DNA of 6,902 nucleotides. Source: Saprospiraceae bacterium (GTDB lineage: Bacteria; Bacteroidota; Bacteroidia; Chitinophagales; Saprospiraceae). Position 1 is the first letter of the stretch. Every line of letters begins with the position of its first letter. The position numbers were made by a program, and so were the translations under genes. The notes under the pieces were generated by a model. The model searched no databases. It saw only the letters and a program-made list of their open reading frames with translations, and was not told the DNA's origin. This document shows, one piece after another, positions 5,369 through 6,902 of this stretch. The stretch covers positions 1 through 6,902 of the forward strand of contig JALVEG010000597.1 of the NCBI GenBank assembly GCA_027031145.1. The letters run 5' to 3'.

Positions 5369-6902
5369 TTACTTTATTTTACCCCCAAACTTAATTTGAT
5401 ATCTCAATGAGGGCAGAATGGGGAATGTGGTTTTATTTACCGTTATATTTTCATCGTTAAACAAATCTACGTATTCATAAGAAAAATAGGCGTTTTTTCT
5501 ATTATAAATATTTGTAACACCAATTGATAACGACTGTTTATATTTTATACCCCAGTTAATATCAAATTTAGCATTTAAACTGTGATAATCGGGTAATCTT
5601 TCTGCATTTATTGCACTGGCAATACCTTCTGAACCATCTTCTGCTTCTGCACCAAACCAATAATCATTTACCAATGGATTGAATTTAAATGAACTTTTAT
5701 ACTTGGTATATGGTGTACCCGTATGCCAATTCCATCCCAGAGTAAATTTGGAGTTTGGTGTGATATTTATTGAAAAATCAACTCTTAAATTATGAGGCTG
5801 ATCATAAATAAATAAAAATTCCTCTCCTTGGTTAACTCCCTCGAATTGTCTGCTTGAATTCATAAAAGTATATTGTATGGAAGAATATATTTTTGGTGAT
5901 TTATAGGATAATTCCATTTCTACACCATAGCTTTTGCCCTCTCCGACACTTACCTCATCCTCCCAAAAAGAAGGATTGTTATCAGCAATAAGCGGAAGAC
6001 TGGCTTCATCATAATATTGTATTAATCCGGTCATTTTTTTGTAATATGCACCAATAATCGAAGTCCAGTATTTTTTCCATTTTTTTTCTATCCGGGCAGA
6101 ATATATATAGCTGTTCTTAGGAGCTATTATTTGATTTGAAGGCACCCAAATATCTGTTGGCAATCCTCCTCCGGAAGATGTCAATACGTGGAGATTTTGA
6201 GTCATTTTACTGAAGCTAAAATTGCAATGGGTTGTATTATTAAGTTTCCAATCCAACGATATTCTCGGTTGTATGGAATTGTGGTTAAATCCTCTGTGGT
6301 TGAAAAAAGAATTGTGAAAACCGATATTAAACACTATATTTTTCAATACGATTATTCTGTCTTCAATATATAGATTCAATTCCTTTGCAAAAAATGAAAC
6401 AGGATCAAAAACAGCATTTGAAACTCTTAAACGATCCAAATTTTGACTATTTGGATATTCAAGATTTCTATTGTCCTGAAAAAGTTTTGTTTCAAAGTTG
6501 CGGGAAAGAAATCCTATCCCAAAATTCAGTTTGTTGTGAATATTCCAATAAAGATTGAAGTCCAATTTTATATTGCTATCTGTTATTTTTGAAATAAAAT
6601 CGCTCTGATAAAAATCTTGAAATGTGGAATCTACATCGCGATATAAGCTGAATTGATCTAAATGACCTTGGTAATTGTATTGGCTGTGAGTAGCAGTAAG
6701 GTTTCCAAATAGAATATTACCGAAAATGTGATTCCATCTTAATGAAACAAGTGAATTACCCCATATTAGTTTTTGATTTTGACTTTCGATAAGACCAAAA
6801 TCATATTCTGTTGTATCTGAATAGGTCGTTTCATCGCGATAATAATCATTCCCTTTATATCCGCTAATGTAAATTCGATCTCTTGAAGTAATTACCGAAT
6901 GG
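5369..6902 (-). CDS. TonB-dependent receptor (partial, N-terminus beyond the window)
   Basis: This is the C-terminal 510 residues of an outer-membrane TonB-dependent receptor. The frame is open without a stop from 5369 to the right edge; a TTG at 6565 is internal, not the start, because receptor-like sequence continues upstream of it (YIRDRSTIV region, read in the opposite sense, and strands such as WNHIFGNILFGNLTATHS). Visible residues are alternating barrel strands rich in Tyr, Trp, Phe and Asn. Landmarks are SIQPRISLDWKLN (209-221), SGGGLPTDIWVPSNQIIAP (about 243-261), FWEDEVSVGEGKSYGVEMEL (312-331) and FPILPSLRYQIKF near the end. These are typical of the Bacteroidota receptors that carry an N-terminal carboxypeptidase-regulatory-like domain and a plug, both of which would lie to the right. 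It is not SusC-type. The chain ends in GGKIK, a few residues beyond the usual terminal aromatic barrel strand. The ligand (metal chelate, cofactor or other) is not evident. Confidence 0.93.
   Translation of the reverse strand, partial: HSVITSRDRIYISGYKGNDYYRDETTYSDTTEYDFGLIESQNQKLIWGNSLVSLRWNHIFGNILFGNLTATHSQYNYQGHLDQFSLYRDVDSTFQDFYQSDFISKITDSNIKLDFNLYWNIHNKLNFGIGFLSRNFETKLFQDNRNLEYPNSQNLDRLRVSNAVFDPVSFFAKELNLYIEDRIIVLKNIVFNIGFHNSFFNHRGFNHNSIQPRISLDWKLNNTTHCNFSFSKMTQNLHVLTSSGGGLPTDIWVPSNQIIAPKNSYIYSARIEKKWKKYWTSIIGAYYKKMTGLIQYYDEASLPLIADNNPSFWEDEVSVGEGKSYGVEMELSYKSPKIYSSIQYTFMNSSRQFEGVNQGEEFLFIYDQPHNLRVDFSINITPNSKFTLGWNWHTGTPYTKYKSSFKFNPLVNDYWFGAEAEDGSEGIASAINAERLPDYHSLNAKFDINWGIKYKQSLSIGVTNIYNRKNAYFSYEYVDLFNDENITVNKTTFPILPSLRYQIKFGGKIK

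Noticed and set aside
6188..6373. Small plus-strand reading frame
   Set aside because: It is antisense to the TonB receptor barrel and has no independent support.
6188..6565. A shorter receptor gene starting at TTG 6565
   Set aside because: The frame continues upstream without a stop to the window edge and encodes beta-barrel-like sequence there, so the TTG is internal and the gene is simply cut by the window.

Overview
The window looks like chromosomal DNA from a Bacteroidota bacterium. The evidence is strongly AT-rich sequence, a SusC/RagA-type TonB-linked outer-membrane receptor, a second TonB-dependent receptor of a type common in this phylum, start codons without Shine-Dalgarno sequences, and a good match to the Bacteroidota promoter (TTTG, 19 bp, TAnnTTTG). 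Genus and species cannot be named from this sequence alone.

Layout, left to right. (1) 1-2457, minus strand: the N-terminal 819 residues of a SusC/RagA receptor, with its C-terminus beyond the left edge, where a SusD-type partner would normally lie. (2) 2458-2812: a divergent, non-coding region of 355 bp. It holds a likely promoter for each flanking gene, an imperfect palindrome at the SusC promoter, four tandem CCTTAGCG-type units at a 10-11 bp pitch, and an oppositely oriented CGCAAAGG partner. (3) 2813-3919, plus strand: an exported class-I glutamine-amidotransferase-like hydrolase of the peptidase C26 (gamma-glutamyl hydrolase) type. (4) 3963-4919, plus strand: a family-2-like glycosyltransferase, probably in the same transcript. 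(5) 4921-5280, minus strand: a small, very lysine-rich protein with two predicted membrane segments and no recognised family, meeting the glycosyltransferase gene tail to tail with a 1 bp gap. (6) 5369-6902, minus strand: the C-terminal 510 residues of a second TonB-dependent receptor, with its N-terminus beyond the right edge.

The two receptors imply TonB-energised uptake of large or scarce nutrients across the outer membrane. The exported C26 hydrolase would act in the periplasm or outside the cell on gamma-glutamyl or similar amide bonds. The glycosyltransferase would act in the cytoplasm on an envelope or surface glycan. No glycoside hydrolase, SusD or sensor is visible, so a polysaccharide-utilisation role for the SusC gene is possible but not shown. 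I see no new defence or mobile system. The features most worth a second look are the intergenic repeat element, the secreted C26 enzyme with its long N-terminal region, and the uncharacterised lysine-rich membrane protein.
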